This document shows positions 5,266 to 7,338 of a DNA stretch of 7,338 bases, piece by piece. The position numbers and the translations under genes were made by a program. Source of the stretch: Rhodospirillaceae bacterium. GTDB taxonomy: Bacteria > Pseudomonadota > Alphaproteobacteria > UBA828. Under the pieces are notes generated by a model, which was not told where the DNA came from, made no database searches, and saw nothing but the letters and a program-made list of their open reading frames with translations. The stretch lies in assembly GCA_028819955.1 (NCBI GenBank), contig JAPPKP010000165.1, positions 1 to 7,338 of the forward strand, read 5' to 3'. Numbering within the stretch: the stretch's first letter is position 1; every line of letters starts with the position of its first letter.

Positions 5266-7338
5266 TTACTGTGCCCGGTCGAAGTCGGCGAAGCTCTTGC
5301 CTTCCGCCGCGAGCCGGCCCAGCAGCGGCGCCGGCTCCCAGTGGTCCTGGCTCTCGTGGAGGCGGGCGATGGCCGTGTGAATGGCGCCGAGCCCGACCTG
5401 GTCGGCCCAGTGCATCACGCCGCCTCGCCAGCGGGGGAAGCCGTAGCCGTTGATCCACACGATGTCGATGTCGCTCGCGCGGAGCGCGATGCCGTCTTCC
5501 AGGACCCGCGCCCCTTCGTTGACCAGGTGGTAGAGGCAGCGTTCAACGATCTCGTCCGCGCCGATGGCGTGGCGTTCGATGCCGCTTTCCGCCGCGACCT
5601 CCGCGATGAGCGCATCCACCTCGGGGTCCGGTATGGGCGTGCGGCTGCCGGGCTCGTAGCGGTAGTAGCCGGCGCCGGTCTTCTGGCCGAAGCGGCCCCG
5701 CTCGCACAGCCGGTCCGCCACCGCCGAGTAACGCTTGGAGGGGTCGCGCAGGTGCGCGTCGGCCTTGCGCTTGCGCCAACTCACGTCGAGGCCGGCGAGG
5801 TCGGCCACGGCGCAAGGCCCCATCGCCATCCCGAACCCGGTGAGCGCGGCGTCGATCTCGGACGGGCTCGCGCCTTCCTCCAGCAGGAAGCGCACCTGCC
5901 GGGTGTAGCCTTCCAGCATGCGGTTACCGATGAAGCCGTGGCAAACGCCGGCCACGACAGCAATCTTGCCGAGCCGCCGCCCGAGCGCGAGCACCGAGGC
6001 CAGCGTCTCCGGCGACGCCGAATCGGTCCGCACCACCTCCAGGAGCCGCATCACCTGCGCCGGGCTGAAGAAGTGCATGCCGAGGACGTTGCCCTTTCGG
6101 CGCGGCACGATGTCGGCCAGACGGTTGACGTCGAGATAGGAGGTGTTGGAGGCGATGATCGCGCCGTCGTCGCATGCCGAATCGAGGGTGCGGAATACCT
6201 CCTCTTTCAGCGGCATCTCCTCGAACACCGCCTCGATGACGAGATCGGCACCGGCAACGCCCTCCATGGTCTCGATCGGCTCGATCAAGCCGATGCGGAC
6301 CTCGGCGTCGGCCGTGCCGAGCCGGCCGCGCTCCACGCGCCGCTCGTAATCGCTGCGGATCGCGGCGAGCGCGCGTTCGAGCGCGCCTGAGTCGGAATCC
6401 AGGAGGCGCACCGGGATCCCGGCATTGGCGAAGCAGGTCGCGATGCCTCTGCCCATGGTGCCGGCGCCGACGATGGCGGCGCGCTCGACGGTCCGGGCCG
6501 GCGTGTCCTTGCCGATGCCCGGCACCTTTCGCACGGCCCGCTCGGCGAAGAACACGTGGCGGAGCGCCGCCGACTCGGGCGAGGCCATGCATTCCTGGAA
6601 GATCTCCCGCTCCTTGCGGACCCCTTCGTCGAAGGGGAGCGTCAGCGCCATCTCGACGCACTCCAGGCACGCGATCGGCGCCCGCTGGCCGCGCGCCCGC
6701 CGCTCGAGGCGCTTGCGCGTGGCTTCGAAGACCTCCGGGTCCTTCAGCACCGGCTTCCGGTCGCGGGCGAGCGAGTGCGGCGGCCCGGCCGCGACGCGCT
6801 CCGTCGCGAAGGCGAGCGCGTCTTGCAGCAGATCGCCGTCGATCACCCGGTCGATGATTCCGCTCTTGGCCGCCTCTTCGGCAGGGACGGATGTGCCGTC
6901 GACGATCATGGCGAGCGCCGTCTCGACGCCGGCGAGCCGAGGCAGGCGTTGGGTCCCGCCCGCGCCGGGCGGGAAGCCGAGCAACACCTCAGGCTGGCCG
7001 ACCTCGGTCTTCCGGCCCGCGACCCGGTAGTGGCAGGAGAGCGCCAACTCGAGCCCGCCGCCCAGGCAATAACCGTTGAGGGCGACGATCACCGGTTTGG
7101 CGGAGCGTTCGATCGCCGGGATTACGTCGCGCAGGGTGGGCTCGCCCTCGGGCCACGGCTTGCCGAACGATCGAATGTCGGCACCCGCCAGCCCGCCTTT
7201 GCCCGCGCAGCGCAGCACCACGGCCTCGACCGCATCGTCGGCTTGCGCTTCCGCCAGCCGCGCCAGGATGGCGCCCGGCACGCCGGGGCTCATGGCGTTC
7301 ACCGGCGGGTTGTCGATGGTGATGATGCCGACCGCGCC
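5266..7338 (-). CDS. Bifunctional enoyl-CoA hydratase / 3-hydroxyacyl-CoA dehydrogenase (start outside the window)
   Basis: 690 residues are visible, ending at TAA 5266-5268. The frame stays open to the window edge, and the first visible residues GAVGIITIDNPPVNAM are a typical crotonase N-terminus, so only about 5-15 residues are missing; starts at 7302 or later would cut the fold. The enzyme hydrates trans-2-enoyl-CoA and oxidises the 3-hydroxyacyl-CoA with NAD in fatty-acid beta-oxidation. Hydratase part (about 1-190): oxyanion loop LAGADI (50-55) and GGGLE, with catalytic glutamates E97 and E117 (GQPE). Dehydrogenase part: NAD-binding GAGTMG (291-296), SNTSYL (397-402), H422 and E434 of the catalytic dyad (HFFSPAQVM...LEV), N472 (GFIGNR), followed by two C-terminal helical domains (FGQKTGAGYY, and NGYGFPRWRGG). 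The order and length match FadJ/FadB-like and peroxisomal-type bifunctional enzymes; which one is uncertain, so no symbol is given. The partner thiolase is not in the window. Confidence 0.94.
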   Translation of the reverse strand, partial: GAVGIITIDNPPVNAMSPGVPGAILARLAEAQADDAVEAVVLRCAGKGGLAGADIRSFGKPWPEGEPTLRDVIPAIERSAKPVIVALNGYCLGGGLELALSCHYRVAGRKTEVGQPEVLLGFPPGAGGTQRLPRLAGVETALAMIVDGTSVPAEEAAKSGIIDRVIDGDLLQDALAFATERVAAGPPHSLARDRKPVLKDPEVFEATRKRLERRARGQRAPIACLECVEMALTLPFDEGVRKEREIFQECMASPESAALRHVFFAERAVRKVPGIGKDTPARTVERAAIVGAGTMGRGIATCFANAGIPVRLLDSDSGALERALAAIRSDYERRVERGRLGTADAEVRIGLIEPIETMEGVAGADLVIEAVFEEMPLKEEVFRTLDSACDDGAIIASNTSYLDVNRLADIVPRRKGNVLGMHFFSPAQVMRLLEVVRTDSASPETLASVLALGRRLGKIAVVAGVCHGFIGNRMLEGYTRQVRFLLEEGASPSEIDAALTGFGMAMGPCAVADLAGLDVSWRKRKADAHLRDPSKRYSAVADRLCERGRFGQKTGAGYYRYEPGSRTPIPDPEVDALIAEVAAESGIERHAIGADEIVERCLYHLVNEGARVLEDGIALRASDIDIVWINGYGFPRWRGGVMHWADQVGLGAIHTAIARLHESQDHWEPAPLLGRLAAEGKSFADFDRAQ

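Noticed and set aside
5059..6390. 443-residue forward frame opposite the beta-oxidation gene
   Set aside because: It overlaps the end of rlmN and lies antisense to a motif-complete enzyme; its composition is the Arg/Ala/His-rich pattern typical of antisense GC-rich frames.
1..7338. Hidden mobile element, CRISPR array, toxin-antitoxin, tRNA or defence system
   Set aside because: I saw no transposase, integrase, terminal inverted repeats, regularly spaced repeats, cloverleaf or antitoxin-like gene; all long frames are explained by housekeeping genes.

Overview
The window is a dense, GC-rich stretch of bacterial chromosome that most resembles an alphaproteobacterium. The evidence is the combination of a COQ9-family ubiquinone protein, an IalB-family exported protein, a peptide deformylase that is not beside fmt, and the gene order rph-rdgB-hemW. 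No ribosomal RNA is present, so the order or family cannot be fixed. Almost every base is coding. The only sizeable non-coding gap is about 190 bases, between the divergent def and ialB-like genes.

Layout from left to right. (1) A forward block: the end of rph (RNase PH), rdgB (ITP/XTP pyrophosphatase) and hemW (radical-SAM heme chaperone). The genes are separated by 5 bases and then overlap by 4, so they look like one transcription unit. (2) A reverse block running toward hemW: def (peptide deformylase) followed 3 bases later by a COQ9-family gene. (3) A divergent promoter region, then a forward pair: an exported IalB-family protein whose end overlaps the start of rlmN (23S rRNA A2503 / tRNA A37 methyltransferase). 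(4) A reverse gene that runs off the right edge: a bifunctional enoyl-CoA hydratase / 3-hydroxyacyl-CoA dehydrogenase of fatty-acid beta-oxidation.

The genes are housekeeping: RNA maturation, nucleotide-pool cleaning, heme delivery, N-terminal protein processing, ubiquinone synthesis, rRNA methylation and fatty-acid breakdown. No mobile element, CRISPR array, tRNA, rRNA, phage gene or defence system was found, and I see no convincing new system.

The points worth a second look are small. The two convergent gene junctions each carry a perfect 7-bp GC-only inverted repeat whose loop contains the forward gene's stop codon. A strong 11-pair hairpin lies in the non-conserved start of rlmN, just after the ialB-like gene. 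Four GANTC sites fall within 29 bases inside an acidic insertion of def. The deformylase has a Gly-to-Ala change in its metal-binding motif II.
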